Shown here one piece after another: positions 35,719 through 49,689 of a stretch of DNA of 64,000 bases. The stretch lies in contig JAMWET010003610.1 in the NCBI GenBank assembly GCA_024036415.1, positions 411,001-475,000 on the forward strand. Reading direction: 5' to 3'. The notes below the pieces were generated by a model. It made no database searches. It had not been told where the DNA came from and saw only the letters and a program-made list of their open reading frames with translations. Positions within the stretch are counted from its first letter, which is position 1. Each line of letters begins with the position of its first letter. The DNA comes from Prochilodus magdalenae. Taxonomy: Eukaryota > Chordata > Actinopteri > Characiformes > Prochilodontidae. The translations under genes and the position numbers were made by a program.

Positions 35719-35929
35719 CTCCTGAGACCCCAGCATCCTCATATGAGGACATTACATTTCTGCTTCTCTGCACCATGATACGTTTTAAAACGTTGACCCT
35801 TTAGCCTCATATGAGGACATTGTTTTTTGCCAAGACAACTTACTGTACAAAGACAACGTTTAGTTTTTATACTTGTTAGGTCCTACTAATCACAAATTGC
35901 ACACCAAGCAAGTCCGGATCTCAGGAGGA
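35719..35929 (+). mobile_element. MITE-like element, inverted partner of 59918-60135
   Basis: Starts ctcctgagaccccagc and ends gatctcaggag, short terminal inverted repeats. The interior (catatgaggacattacattt, cgttgaccctttagcc, ttgttttttgccaagacaac, acttgttaggtcctactaat) is shared in reverse complement with 59918-60135 at high identity. A non-autonomous DNA transposon is the best reading. Superfamily unknown. Confidence 0.75.
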
Positions 35930-37530
35930 TAATCTAGAAGATGAAGTTTGTGTAAGTCATTCATTTTATCCAGCACATAGTTGCTTTCAGCAACTCTCTA
36001 AATGTTGCCATCCTATGTTACTTGCTTTTTGCTACTTTCTTTTTTTGGTGCCATGCTCTGTTTTCACACATGCACAGGCTGGAAGAATTGAAAGAAATCA
36101 GAGTAAGAGTATACATGCTCTTGACAAACCTGATTACTGACGTAAAATCTTTTCTCACTCTATTGGATTTTATTATTGTATTTTAGATTCTAAATCCGAT
36201 CTATAAAATCAGTGTATGCTGTTTTCATGAACACTTGAATAATCAGATAACTGCAGAAATCCATTTATGACTGGATTATCAAGCACATGTAAATGCACTC
36301 AATATGAAAGCGCCACTTGGTGGACAGGCCGGAACTGTTTTCATAGCAAGGAGTCCACCCCCTTCCATGTTTTCCCCCCTCATTGGTCACAAGCAGCTTA
36401 ACTCATTTTACAGCATTCCACAAAGAGAGAGCCAACAGCATCCCAGTTAATCCGCTAGTATAGGTGAGAGTTTAGGTGAAACATATTTTACCAGATCATA
36501 GTAATTCAAAATATCTGAGTCTATTTCCATTTCACCAGACGTATGGCCATGAGGGGGCCTGAAATTGGTTAAAAAAGAACATGCAATAAAGAAAGGATGA
36601 AACTTATGAAAGGATATAAAACTAATAGAACACGTCGGACTCGAGATACACGTGACACAGCATTGATTTCTGAAGCCTGTGAGTGCTGTGCTGGTCAGCG
36701 ACATTTCACTGCGGTTATGAAAGACTGGTCTCAGAGGAGCATGTGACATCTTTGTCGAGCCGAAGCACACTTAATTTGTTTTCAAACACGGAGGAGGGCT
36801 TCTTAACTGCATACTTATTGATCACACTCTGGTAGTAGATATTGAGATCTAAGTCTGAAACATACATGGAGAATACTGATAGTCTGAGTTTCTGTTCTCG
36901 TACAGCCATTTCAGAATGAATGTCATAATCTTTCTCTCTCTCTTTGATCATGTATCCCCCCTGGTCTCTTATTAAGGGCCCCATATTCTACACATTTCTT
37001 ATACGTTCTGTATCGCCTGCAGCACACCATAACATTCAGGCATTTATTTTTACCATAAACACTCATTTAGCTCATTTAATTTAGATTAAAGCAGCATTAT
37101 GTAATAATTTCCCCTCAAATATCACAGGAGGAATGGATAGGAGACCTCTCTTAAGAACTGTGTAAACCATGTCGCACCACAACGATTAGTGATAAGAATA
37201 AATTAGCTCAACATTCGAAGAAATGGGGGAAGACATTGTCAGAGGAAGCAAGGAACAGAAAAAGAGAGAGTGACCACCACTTTTATGTGTTGGTGAGAGC
37301 CAAATGAGAAAAAAAGCTCAAAGGGCGTCTCACAGCCATCAGAAAGACAACAAAAATCTCACAGCACTGATTACGTCTCTACCAGTGATATTTATGGAAG
37401 ATTGCAGAATCTAATCAGTGACATCCCTGTCTCAAGGAGTTTTGTAGTTTTTCCCAGATGACAAAAGTAATCTAGCCTCAGTCCCCAAGAGCAAAAACAA
37501 TTCCCACATAATGGCACTTTAAACAAAGAA

Positions 37531-38225
37531 TGGGTAGCACTTTCTATGAGGTATCCGTAATGCATTCATAAAGATATGTAAGTACATTAATAAATGTCTA
37601 TATTTATCTATATTTATCTATATTTATATATATTCATAATGTTTTATAATGCCTAATGACTTTTTTTTATAGCTGTACATAAAAGTTCACAATCAATCAC
37701 ATAAACCGGTATAACATCACATTATAAGGCCTCATAGCACAAATTATGATCACATTAGGTAAAAATGTAAGTATATATTTTTCCTGTTCCTAACATGATT
37801 ATTGTGACCCATAACGTATAGCTTAATATGTTTATTCACATACTGCATTAATTCATTGAGCTTATCAATAACATCATTTCACATACTTTGCCGTCAATTT
37901 ATAAGTGTTCATTAGATGTTATGTGCACTTACAAGATCATTTTAATTGGGAAGATACTGAGAGTGAGAGTGGCCTCACTGAGGGACCTAATATAGCATTA
38001 TGCAAATAGTTATTAAGCTTTATGATACCAGTTTCACTGATAATATTAATAACAGAAAACATATAAGCATTATAATGCGTTATGTCGCTTTATGCTATAA
38101 AGTCTTATACTGTTGTGTTAACAGTTTACATGTGTGATTATGAGCATTCATGCACAGTTACAAAGACTTAGTATTATAATGCATTATAGAGGCTTTATAT
38201 ATCTTAATGAACTCACCTATGAGGA
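37531..38225. repeat. AT-rich dispersed repeat with GCATTATA palindromes
   Basis: Begins ggtagcactttctatgaggt and carries many short palindromic blocks of the type ataatgcattata, cattcataatg and ataaggc. Sequences of this texture, starting with a taacacttta-like end, are common non-autonomous elements in fish. Boundaries are approximate. Confidence 0.4.
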
Positions 38226-38229
38226 ATTA

Positions 38230-40950
38230 TAGATAAGTATTTTAAACAATATGCATTCATACTGTTTCTGTCTAAAGAAAAACATGTATCCCTATTATTT
38301 GTTGATTTGAACTTTATTTTGGAGCACAGCAGCTGCTGTTTACACTGTGTGAACATTTTATGATGAATGGAACAACAGAAAAGGCCCAGCTTCCCTGGGA
38401 GAAGTCTGCTCCGTATACTTATATTCAAATTAGATTAGGTTTGTGCCCTCTCCTATAAAGCTGCCATTTGGGAATACGTGTTTTCTTTGGACAGTGACGA
38501 TATGCAAAAGTTATGCATTATTATTATTATATGCATATTGATCTTCCAAGTAAAAACACAGTTCCTACACAGAAAACTTCAATCTGACATTTTCTGCTCA
38601 TTTCAATGCACAGTTTGTATTTATGTGTTTAATATATTGGAAAACATGAAATATGTTTAAAGCGTGCTGTAACTTTTGCACAACTCACATTTCACGCTTT
38701 GTATTCCCACTTACAAACTCAACTAAACATGTAATTTGACCCGAGGCCTCTTTATGGATCTTCCGCGTACTGCTGTATGTAAATGAACTCTGTTATGGCT
38801 GACTGCCCTGAGGTGTGCCTCATTTAATGAGCAGTTCAGGGCTAAAGTGTACAGAACACACTGTTACGTGCAAACTGGAATCCTAAGGTGAATCAGAAAA
38901 GTAGGTTCAAAATCTGCTTTAGGGCATGTGGAACCTTTGGAACACAATGAGTACAATTTTCCACTACAACTGCAACTTCTCCTAAACCGCTTTTCTGAAC
39001 TGTCTGCAGCAACAGCACTCCATATCACTTCAACATGAGTGGATAAGCTAAACTGCTGCAGGCTGTATATGGCCATGGTTGTGATTTCACAACCACAAGG
39101 AATAAAAAAGCAAGCTGTTGTTTTTTTTACTTCAACAGCGTTTACTTTACCAGTTTATCAAACCCTTTCAATACAGCAAGCACAGTAATCTGATTTCCAT
39201 AATTATACGCCCTTTAAATGAGTAGTGTTAGAGACACTGCTGTCTCTGCCTTCATTATCTCAAACCTCTCTCTGACTCAGAGCTCACTCCCTCCCTAGTT
39301 TACTTACCCTCATACCATATTTCACTGTCTTCCCCTTATTAATTCATCCCCTCCTCTCTTCCCCTGTAATGTGCTCTCTCCCTGTATGTGTGCTCGTAGA
39401 GGAGCTGCTCCATTTCTGAGCCACAGCTCTCTGCCCCCCCACCTAAGCCTTCAGGAGATGGGAGACAGTGAGGAGACAGTGAGGAGAAGTGACAGAGGCT
39501 GTCTTCTCTAATCTCTCCTGCCTCTCCCAGCTTCTCCTCATGAGTTCAGAAAGTCCAGCCCCACTCTGTGTGTTAATGTGCTAATGAACACTCCTGGAGA
39601 GCTGCTGCAGGAGACGGAGATGCTGCTGTGCGAAGAGGCAGGAGAAGCAGGAGAGACAGCCAGGAGTGTTTTGGGGGCAGAAATGCTGGCAATGTTAAGA
39701 TGAATGCACCAGATTCTATGTCATCTATCCTTAAACCCTAACTATAGGCTTAAGCCAAAATTAAAACCTAATTCCAAACCTAAACACAACCCTAATACTG
39801 AAGACACAGATCACCAAAATGGTTGCACTATACTCTCTGGTGTGCATGCTCTTACTGCGAGTCACCCTGCAAAGCCTGAACTAATGGTTTAAAAGGTTCA
39901 GCCATGTCACACATCTTTAGTTATTAATATCCCAGATACATGGTTAAAACACTAGGTCCAGTTTGATATTTAGGCCTTACATGTCTTAAAAATCAACATT
40001 ATACTGATGAAGATATGATGACATTAGTAGGTAATTAACATCCTCTTATCTTATACTTCATTAGGGTTTGACTGTGCTCTGTTTTAATACTCTTCCAATG
40101 CAATCATCAGATTCATTAGTGTGGGGAAGGAGTCTGAGGCACACCCATCAGAATGAAATGCTCTTCCATAATTACACATGTCTAGCAAATCACCTAATCT
40201 TTCACAGAGTAGGTGCCATAATTTCAGCACCTGTAGATAACCTAAAGGAGCCCATCCGTGTAGTTTATCCAAGACGACAATGAGATCAGATGAAAAGACA
40301 GGACTACACCTAAGGATAGATTTACACGCTTTAATTTTCCCTAAACTATTTTTTTCTACTGTACTTTATAAAGTATACGCACTGTATATCCATATTCACC
40401 CTCTGTTTGAAATGCTCTGTTAGAGCTCCTGTGTCTTTAAGCCCCACCTCCTGATGAGCATAGTGTGCTCTGATTCATTAGTTTGTCCAATCTGTTCCGA
40501 CTGGTCTACCACCAAGGTAGTATCATGCTACAAGTTCTGCCCTTACACCCCTGTGGATAATTTCATCATGTCGTTGGTTCTTCCATATCAGTTTAAACCA
40601 GAATCTGATCATGAATGTATCCTGAAGCTGGTAGACCCGATCCAAGCTTGACTGGTGGAGGACATTTCAGGGATGTTTCAGAGTGGTGAGTCTGCTTGAT
40701 GGTAAGTGGGCAGAAAGAAAAGAGAAAACAACTGGATTTCCAACGAGGCTTTTAAGGCAGCTGAGAAAAGAGAGTTTCTCTGGCATGTGCTTTGGGCTTT
40801 AACACTTTGCAGATCATTGCAGAAAAAGTTATTAAGGAAAGGGAAACAGAAAACTATAATTGGCCCCCTTTAGGTTTTGTACTGCTAAAATACTTCTTTT
40901 AAGGTAACGACTGCAGAAATCTCCTGTGTCCCTAATGTAATATTTTATTC
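38230..40950. other. intronic DNA without assigned features
   Basis: Includes a non-repetitive block at 38690-38850 and a CT-rich to purine-rich block at 39240-39680 that might be regulatory. No exon recognised. Confidence 0.4.
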
Positions 40951-40955
40951 TAAAT

Positions 40956-40956
<1 letters not shown>

Positions 40957-40999
<43 letters not shown>
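40957..40999. repeat. (TTA)n microsatellite
   Basis: Fourteen ATT/TTA trinucleotide units. Confidence 0.97.
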
Positions 41000-41699
41000 G
41001 AGTTTTAGTAAAGAACTAAATCATGTGCTGTGCTCAGATTTACAACCAATACAACAGCCAATACAACTATTTCCATGTTTATCTAGAAGTGAGCTTAATA
41101 GAGGAACTTTAAGTTGTAAATAACTTTTGCTTTTTGTTTATGTGACCCAAATGCATCTCATGCCCCACTTTTGTCTAATCCAAGGAATTTCAGGAGAATC
41201 ACAAATAGCCTCCTGAGCCACAAATGAGAAAATTTTGTATAATAACAGTTTTACATTTTTCTTTTTCACAAGGAATGTAAAAATAAAGTTAACAACATGT
41301 TGTGAAGTCTGGAGCAAATGCCAATGCTGAAACAGGCAGATCACCTGCTGACAAGTTGGGGGCAAAAAGCAGAATGCAAAGTCAGAACGAGCAAGTGCCA
41401 AGCTGAAGCCCAGTCCCAAAGTGTGCATTTATAGTCCTCAGCAGTGTGCCATTTGGGAATAGGCGATAGTGTGTGCCATTTCTCAAGTTCCCAATCCCAA
41501 GTGCCCTCCATGTGCATGTCAAAGTCATTGTATTAGGAATAGTCCACCATCCAATGGAAATCTGGCAACACATAGTGATTATGCCTGATATGTATTATTC
41601 AAGGCTGCCCTCATGTTGACGTTTCTTCTCTCTAGGAATGAGTGCTGTCTTGGGATTGCTAGGTAGTGCACTTATGCTGTATTTTACTCTGTATTCTTT

Positions 41700-41870
41700 T
41701 TTCAGGATAGTAGCACTGGCCTTTGTTTGGGCAGTGTCTGAGCTCAAGGCAAGTTTTAGACTGTAATCTCTTTGTACTAGTTAGAAAGCATTCTCTCACT
41801 GAATGCTAAGCACTGTTGTAAGTCGCTCTGGATGAGAGCGTATGCTCAATGCCAGAAATGTAAATGATAA
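41700..41870 (+). mobile_element. LINE/SINE 3' tail of the L2-related type
   Basis: Contains gttgtaagtcgctctggatg (from 41815), agagcgtatgctcaatgcca and gaaatgtaaatg. This is the well-known 3' tail shared by fish L2-like LINEs and the SINEs that use their machinery (consensus gtaagtcgctctggataaga then gcgtctgctaaatg). The 5' part is too decayed to type. Confidence 0.75.
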
Positions 41871-41893
41871 TGTTGATGTAGGAGCAGTATATA

Positions 41894-42423
41894 CAGGGGT
41901 TGGACAATGAAACTGAAACACCTGGTTTTAGACCACAATCATTTATTAGTATGGTGTATGGTGTAGGGAGAGTTGAGGTGCACATTTAATTCTGCCGTGA
42001 TTTGGGCAGCCATGGTTTTATGTTTTTTGGATACAATCCGGGTTAGCACCCGAACATCCCTTTCAGACAGCTTCCTCTTGCGTCCACAGTTAATCCTGTT
42101 GGATGTTGTTCGTCCTTCTTGGTGGTATGCTGACATTACCCTGGATACATCACAAAGACTTGCTGTTTTGGTCACAGATGCGCCAGCAAGACGTGCACCA
42201 ACAATTTGTCCTCTTTTGAACTCTGGTATGTCACCCATAATGTTGTGTGCATTGCAGTATTTTGAGCAGAACTGTGCTCTTACCTGCTAACTGAACCTTC
42301 ACACTCTGCTCTTACTGGTGCAATGTGCAGTTAATGAAGATTGGCCACCAGGCTGGTCCAATTTAGCCATGAGACCTCCCACACTAAAATGACAGGTGTT
42401 TCAGTTTCAATGTCCAACCCCTG
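41894..42423 (-). mobile_element. internally deleted Tc1-like transposon, 530 bp
   Basis: Both ends are intact: 31-bp terminal inverted repeats (caggggttggacaatgaaac, tgaaacacctg) that differ at one base, flanked on each side by TA (41892-41893 and 42424-42425), the Tc1/mariner target duplication. On the minus strand a 99-codon frame (42238 to 41939) starts MGDIPEFKRGQIVGARLAGA, then SVTKTASLCDVSRVMSAYHQ, then EGRTTSNRINCGRKRKLSER, the N-terminal DNA-binding domain of a Tc1-like transposase with GRKRKLSERD linker. The whole catalytic domain is deleted, so it cannot cut DNA. It could bind element ends if expressed, or be moved by a relative. The high match of the ends suggests fairly recent insertion compared with the other relics. 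Confidence 0.95.
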
Positions 42424-44314
42424 TACATGTTATAATGTGCTGATAAACATGTTCACATGTAACTGACATGGAATGTATGAACTTCATGTGAATGAGCTGA
42501 GCGGCGACAAATCAGATTGTTGAGATCATGAGATCAAAAGAACATCTAGAACTTACCTTGAACTTTGCACACACATTTTGTGTTTGTTATTGTATCATGC
42601 CTCCAAAGACGCCAACACTCAATAGTTTAACATAGGGAGGTGGGTAATGCCAGTTTACCACAGGGTGTAATCTAATGTTTGTGACTGATTGGCACTGGCT
42701 ATAAAATCCTAGTTTAAACGGCTGAAATGGGAGAGGCTACTCGAGTTACAAGCCGCCTTCACTCCAGAAAAGAGCTGAAGACATGTCAAAACATCTCGTT
42801 TAGTCTTATTTTGTTACATTAAGCATTTATCTTGTTGTCACCGGAAATGATTTTACTGGCATGCCAGTTTACCAAGAATGAATGTAGCCTGAGGGCATTT
42901 CTGCTGCTCGCTTTATGGAAGGAAAAAGTTGCAGGAATCTTTATTGATGCAGGAGTGTGCAGCTGTTTAAAATGAGTAACATTTAACATTTAATTCCCTT
43001 GCTTTGATTGACCGTATAACTTAATAATTTATTTTTATTAAACATTTAATTTTTTCTTCACCAAAACAAACTAAATACTACAAAACTTTATTTAACTGTA
43101 AACTAAAATTTGGGGTGGGCTGCAGTCACCTCAGCAACCTCTCTTTCCCCCATCCCTGTGTAGGGGACATGATGTAGAGTTTGATGTTAAATGTTCACAT
43201 TGTGGTCATTGTGTATGTGGTCTACGTGTGTGTGTTTTTCTTTTTTTTTTGCATGTTAAAAGACATCTGAGCCAATCTGACAGCACTAAAACTGGTTAAC
43301 CATGAATAAGTTAGAGGGAGAGAGTAGCTAATGCTCATACACATAAATAGTGGACCTACAAGGTAGATGGACCTTAAAAATTGACCAGCGAATGGACACA
43401 CATCATGGATGAAGCAGATGCCATGCTTAACAAACCAGACAGTTGTTTGTCTTTAATATCCGACTTTGCCATTCAGATGAATTGTCTGAGACAAATAGAT
43501 AATGAAGTACACCGTACAGAATTTAGCCTGACTTCTGTTTCAGTTGTCTTCAAAGAGAACTAAACATATGTGAATGTGGAGACAAATACATCACACTTAC
43601 ATACACATACACACCCACACACAGGAAATGAACTGACATTCTCCTGCCACCTGCCACAGTCGGGTGCTGTTGTGCAGATCTGCATATTTCCTGCTGACTT
43701 TTTGAATCTGCATATTTACTGTGGAAGCGTGTGTGCACATATTTCTAGTTTGCAAATTGGCTGGACGTTTTCTCCCGTTGTGCGTGTTTGTTTGTGTCTG
43801 TTTTCTTGTTTGGTTGGGAAAAGACTTCAATCCTATGTATATACAAACACCCAGATGCACGCATCCACCTGGGGAAGCATGCACTAATACATAAACCGCA
43901 TACATGCACACATGCAGGCACATCTTTACCAGGACCTGACGGGTACATTGTTTGGCCAATATAATTAGCTGATATTAAGGTCAAATAGATTATTACAGTT
44001 TTAGGGATAGTGACGGACATGTAAAGAGGTACAGATCTGTAGCATACAAAGAATCCTTATGTTCTCAGAATTACATTGGTTTATTCACAACTACCAGAAG
44101 AGGAGCGGTGAACTGGCATTTTGGACTGGCTACTAGGGCAATGCCCCACCAGTTTATAATTGAGTTAAATAAGCAGTAAACATTTTAAGTTATGACTTTT
44201 TAAATTAAACTTATCATAGAAATTTGAAGTTTTAAAATTTAGATTTGCTGAATATCCTAATACAAGCTTTAATGCTGATGCCGCTCTATAATTCCAAGCT
44301 ACAGTATAATGGGT

Positions 44315-44386
44315 GAAGCTCTGATGTCCTATTCCTGAAGCTTCTGATGTCCTATTCCTGAAGCTTCTGATGTCCTATTCCTGAAG
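44315..44386. repeat. 23-bp tandem repeat, three copies
   Basis: gaagcttctgatgtcctatt plus cct, at 44315-44336 (one base shorter), 44337-44359 and 44360-44382. It sits in otherwise unique intron sequence, so it is a recent local duplication. Confidence 0.95.
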
Positions 44387-47300
44387 TCCATTTTCGCCCA
44401 TGTTCGCAGTATGTGGACTGGCAGTCCTGATAAATTACTGTTAGCACATTGACCAGCTCATACCTGTTTAGCGTCTGGCAGTAAACATGCTGTGAAAGTA
44501 TTAGTCCACTAAGGATAATCCGGACAAGTGTATTCAAATAGTAGTAATTACAATCCTATGCTCCCAAAATATTGGAAAAAATATGCCCCTACCATCCATA
44601 TGCAAACCTACACCTATTCTTTAAATGTACTATTTACCATTATTAACACTACGTTATGTTGCATTACATAAATTATACAATCTCAGAAGGTGCTTTAATT
44701 AAACCAGTTTTACTTATATTTATTAAATATATTACTTGCTACGTTGCTAACCTTAGGATATGATGTTTCTACCTAGCTGCTAGCTAGCTATTCTTTATAG
44801 ATTATAGCCAAATTAGCCCAGTGAAATGTGCAGGACCAAGACAAACAGCAGTGATGCTAACGTTAGGATAAGTGAAGACGATACCATGTGGTGGAAAAGC
44901 TGCTTTGCACAGATCTGGCAGATGAACACACCACGACGTTTCTCATTTATTTTCAGTGGGAAGCATCAGTTCCATCAGCTGTGCAGTGAATCCCTCAGTT
45001 ATGGAACTTTATGCAAATGAATCTGGCCGATTTGGCCACAATGCGTCTACCTCCCCTAAGCACTCATCACAATGTATTAACGTACCAGACCACATGCCAA
45101 TCAGAGGAATAAAACTCTCTCTCTCTCTCTCACTCACTCTTTTATTAAACAGCTTTCACCAGCTGTCGTTCATCTTCTGTTTACACTACTTATACAGTTA
45201 GAATAACTCTTATAATAGAGTTTGTCTGACTTTGCTCACATTTGACTTGAATCTGTTGTTGATGTGCCAGGAATCTACTGTCCAACTTTAAGAGGACCTT
45301 AGAAAGCATTCATTCTTCTGAGAAGAACTAATTAGAGCCTTTCTCCAAGCAATTTCAGTATAACATTTAGTTCAACATGGGTACTATAATGCTGTACTGC
45401 ACTGTTCTACAGAATATTCCAAAAAATCATAAAAATCATAAAAGAGATTCCCACACCAGGACTAAAATTATATATGAGCCATGTGTTCAGCAACCTGTCA
45501 TTGCTTTGTATCAATAAGGAAAATGTTGTTGACTCATATACAAAACAGGCTGAAAACCATGCATGCCAACATCCAACATCAGAGCTGTGTAAATAGCAGG
45601 GCATGCAATCAAGTGTGCCTTCATTTGAATAAGCACATGGAAATTAGGATTGCACCTACTGGGAAGGACAAAGTGTGGGCATGACATTAAAGAGGAATTC
45701 CACAAATCTTTCAGCTTAATTAAATCATCAAGATGTAAACATTCAGTAATTCAGAGTGTGTGAGTGTGAAATGCGCCTTTCCAGAGACACTTACTGAGTC
45801 AGAATTGTTCACATGAGCGGTGTTAGGAACCATAACTAGTGTTTCATGCCTTTTATACCTATTTCACAAAAAGTTGTATGATACAGTTATGACTATGCTT
45901 TCTGATGCCTGAACCCCGTTTAACAACAAATCGGATTTTATTGATAGAAAATCAATAAATCAAGAAATCAATATCAAAATCAATAAAAAACCCTGCAGTA
46001 CATTACATAAAATAGATAATATCAGAAGACACATAGAGGTTCAATGGTAGAATAAATAAAATGCATTGTGAGTTTGTTTGCATCGCAAAATTTTAATTAT
46101 CCATACATTATCAAAAATAAATAATTACTTTTTTAAAAAATTGTTGGAGGTCTCTTTGACGGGGATTCAGTCCAGATCATTGTAATTTGGAACTCCATGG
46201 ATTAGCCACAGGCTGCCCAAAAGACATTTGGCCCACCAGAACGTCACCCTCACCCAATGAGGGCACAAGAGCTGCTCCGATGGCACCTTATGATATTTCA
46301 AACAACCCTGTTACAGTAGATGCAGGGGTATGTCGTCTGTTTCCTTAATCTTTCAAGCTTCATTTACAGATTAGCAAACTGGTGTACTTATGGCATACCA
46401 ACAAGGTAATCATAAACCTGTTCTGGTTTGTCCAATCCTGGCAGGAACGTTTTCCTACAAAAGCAATGGAATAAAGCTGCTATGATGCTGCTAGACTAGG
46501 TTTTTATAAGACCTTGGTAACATCTTAAAAACTGTACTATGTTTAGTTTTACTTGAAGTATTTACCCTTTGATTCCATTTTCCTGTTACTTCTGCATCAG
46601 ATACAAAACGAGCACAGAGGGTCGTGTATGCTTAACTTTAGATCTAGCATGAAACAGGTCAGCACTTTTACAGGAGGGCTTTACTAGAACCTTTCATCAT
46701 TGTTCAATCAGAGGAGTTTTTACTTCAAGCCAAGCACATTGTCTGTACAGTAACAGCATTTACTGTTCTTGTCTTCTCTCAACAACTAGAAATAACATTC
46801 AGCTTTTGCTTCATTATGCGCCTGAAAGGCAATATTTCAGTATATAAAGGTTCTTTTATTAAGCTTTTGACATTACTACACTGACAGTCCTAGCATTGTT
46901 TCTGCGAGGACTGATTGAGCTGTCAACATTTATATTTTATTGGCCATGCTAGTCAATTTTACAAGTGCAGAAAATTCATTGCTCTTGTTCAAACTCCAGA
47001 TCTCCATCAAAGTGTTCTGCAGCCCACTTGAATATGGCTATGCATGACTTGCATAAGCAAGCCAGAATTGCAGTATCACTGAAAAAGACATTCTACATCT
47101 GCAGGCCACTTGTAGCACGCAGTAAGTGCTAACAGGCTAACAGGCATGCATTGAAGGACGTATAGTCTATTGCATGGGCATTGGTTGCTCTGGATTTTCT
47201 TTTACATTATCGTGATGTATTTAAAGTCATATAAAAAGGAGTTTAGACACCGACACACAGAGAGATGCCTACGCATGCTAGCATTCCTGCTGCCACCATG

Positions 47301-48390
47301 CAAGCCCATTTGGTAGATATTGATTGTGTCGCATGGGGAGGTAATGAATCCTCTTTATCAGTCACAACATGCACCTACCACATGACAAATGAAGGATTTT
47401 AGGCTAGCTAATAAATATATCATGAGACCTAAGCAGCATATGTGGTCAGGATTAGCAAGTCCTTAAAGCAATGCTACAATGGTCGCCCTTCCTCAGTGAG
47501 CATGCTAGAGAGGGGGGTTAAACCTAAAGCCAAGCGTTAAGCCACGTAAACCAGCCATAACACAAACTGCAGTAAACAAATGGGATTTAGGAATCTGGCA
47601 CAGTCACTCTACTAAGCACCTGTTACCATAGTATCCCACTTAAAAACATCAGTCAGGGCTTGGTTGTAGCAGTGCACATGGGAATAGGAAACAGTTGGTC
47701 ATGTTATCCCTAAAGGATCAGGGCCAAGGTGGGCATGATGTGTTCTAATGTGGGTGCTAAAAAGACCTCTGAGGTTGTGTGGCATTTTGTAGTTGGCAGC
47801 AGGCCCAGATAAGAACTCCAGGTGTAAGCTGTTTCTGTTTATGGAAAAAAAAAATCAAAACTCAAAATCACCCCTAGCGCCCCTATTTTGGTAAACAAAC
47901 CTTTTATATACTATTACATACATTATCTCCAGAATTACCCTGGGTGCCAAATAACGAGCAGATAAAATAGCATATGACAAATGCTATCTACACGCTAAAA
48001 GCAAGCTAGCACTTTGTGCATTTAAACCACATCACTAATTTACATTATACTTCCTCCATGCTTTTAGGTAACACCAGCCCACGAGCCAAACAACAAGGGC
48101 CCATATCCTTAATTATTCATGTACTTTATTGTTTTCTCCAAGGTCCACTCATACTAAGTGTAAAGCTACAGTTGTAATTATTTACATCACCATTTTCTAC
48201 CTCCTTATTTCCCTCAGAAACAGGCTGCTCTTTTTACTGCACCTTTAACACTGATATGTGTAAGTGACATAGTTTACATTAGAGGTCATCTACTGTACCT
48301 AAATCACAAAGATGTCTAGGATAAGACACACCTCATAATGTCAATGTGTATGAGCAAGGATAAATTGTGGTAGGTTGAACAGGTGGATGT

Positions 48391-48420
48391 ACAGTCATGT
48401 GCAAAACACCCCTGGTCATA
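48391..48420 (+). repeat. Tc1-type terminal fragment
   Basis: acagtcatgtgcaaaacacc then cctggtcata. It resembles a fish Tc1-like inverted-repeat end (acagt--tgtgcaaaagtttggacacccctggtc) with an internal deletion. No partner end was found nearby, so this is a fragment. Confidence 0.4.
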
Positions 48421-49689
48421 TTCCTTGTTGTTGTTGATTTTCTAATAAAAAAATTAAACAAAAAAAAAATAAAATAAATTCATATATACATATTGGGAAT
48501 AAATAATACATGTAAGGACATGTGTGGTTTGCCTTCATTGTACACTAACATGACATATTTTTTTAATGTATCGAAAGTATCTAAGCACTCGTTGGGACCA
48601 CTAGTGTCTAAATATGTACTATGTCTATGCGGGTCTTGCAGAAGATCACCAACACGTAGAACAGTGGGATACGTACTTTGCCCAAGCTCAGGAAAGGGTA
48701 TATTTAAAACACGTTACATTGGCACATGTAACAAAAGGAACATGATCACTCACTGAAGCAGAGGGGAGTAGTAGGTTACATTTATTGAAGTACTGATAGA
48801 TCTGCACTCTTCTGAGTATACGACACTTTCACCTCTATTCCAGTAGATTTGTGAGAACATGAACCAGGTTACATTGTTTGTCATTAGTTTTAAGTTACTA
48901 GCTTCTTTTCTTGTGTGTGTAATTTCATTGTGTACATCTCCACTGCTTTGTGATTGCTCACATTTCTGACTTTAGACCAAACAGAGAAGAAAAGTGTCTA
49001 ACAAACTGAAGTTCTGATGGATATTGATGGATGGTGAATGGTCTGCAGCTCTGCAGCTTATTTACCTAAAAATCCATACATTTAGTTCAGCATTGATTAG
49101 GGATATGCTCCCACTCTCTGCACAAGAAACAAAACTGCAGATACGAACTTAAAAACAGGCCACACTTAATAGCTGCAGCTGACCATACTTTGTCTTGGGG
49201 TCATGTGGTTGTGGTTTGCTAGACCTCAGATTGTATTTTCAAATCGGCTATCTCAAAGGGGCATATCTCCTGTCAGTGGCTTGAACTTTCCTCATACCAT
49301 AATGCCAATACGTTGATTTTGAGCTGCTTTGTAGGAGCACATAGACTAATCAGAAATTTTCAAGAAATATGAACAAGATTATAGGATTCTGCATTGCAGC
49401 TCTTATCCAACAACAGGCTCTAGAGACACTCCTTTGTACTGGCTGAAGGTTGTCCAACTGTTCGGATTTTCCTTCAACACTTGAATATATAAAAACATGC
49501 ATCTCAGATCTGAGTTGGCTAGTAAAAACAACATAGCACCAAAAACTACATTAAAAAGAGGCCTATTTTGCACTTTTAGAGGTTTTCAAGAATATGAAGC
49601 CTTGTTTTTAGCATTTCATTTTCATGCGCTTATTTTAGCTTCGGAATATATCATACCAGGTAGCCTGAAATGGCTCTTTCTCTCAGCCT

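Noticed and set aside
36447..36984. Two overlapping minus-strand frames of 107 and 89 codons
   Set aside because: Composition looks protein-like, but I recognise no motif, and there is no promoter, poly(A) signal or splice site to support a gene antisense within the intron.
39704..39892. ccctaa-like and Lys/Pro-rich frame suggesting a telomeric or structural repeat
   Set aside because: Only isolated cctaac-like words occur, with no tandem array, and the frame has no homology that I can see.
43570..44020. Several overlapping frames on both strands, Cys- and His-rich
   Set aside because: The region is rich in CA/TG-type repeats, which keep several frames open at once. No domain is visible.
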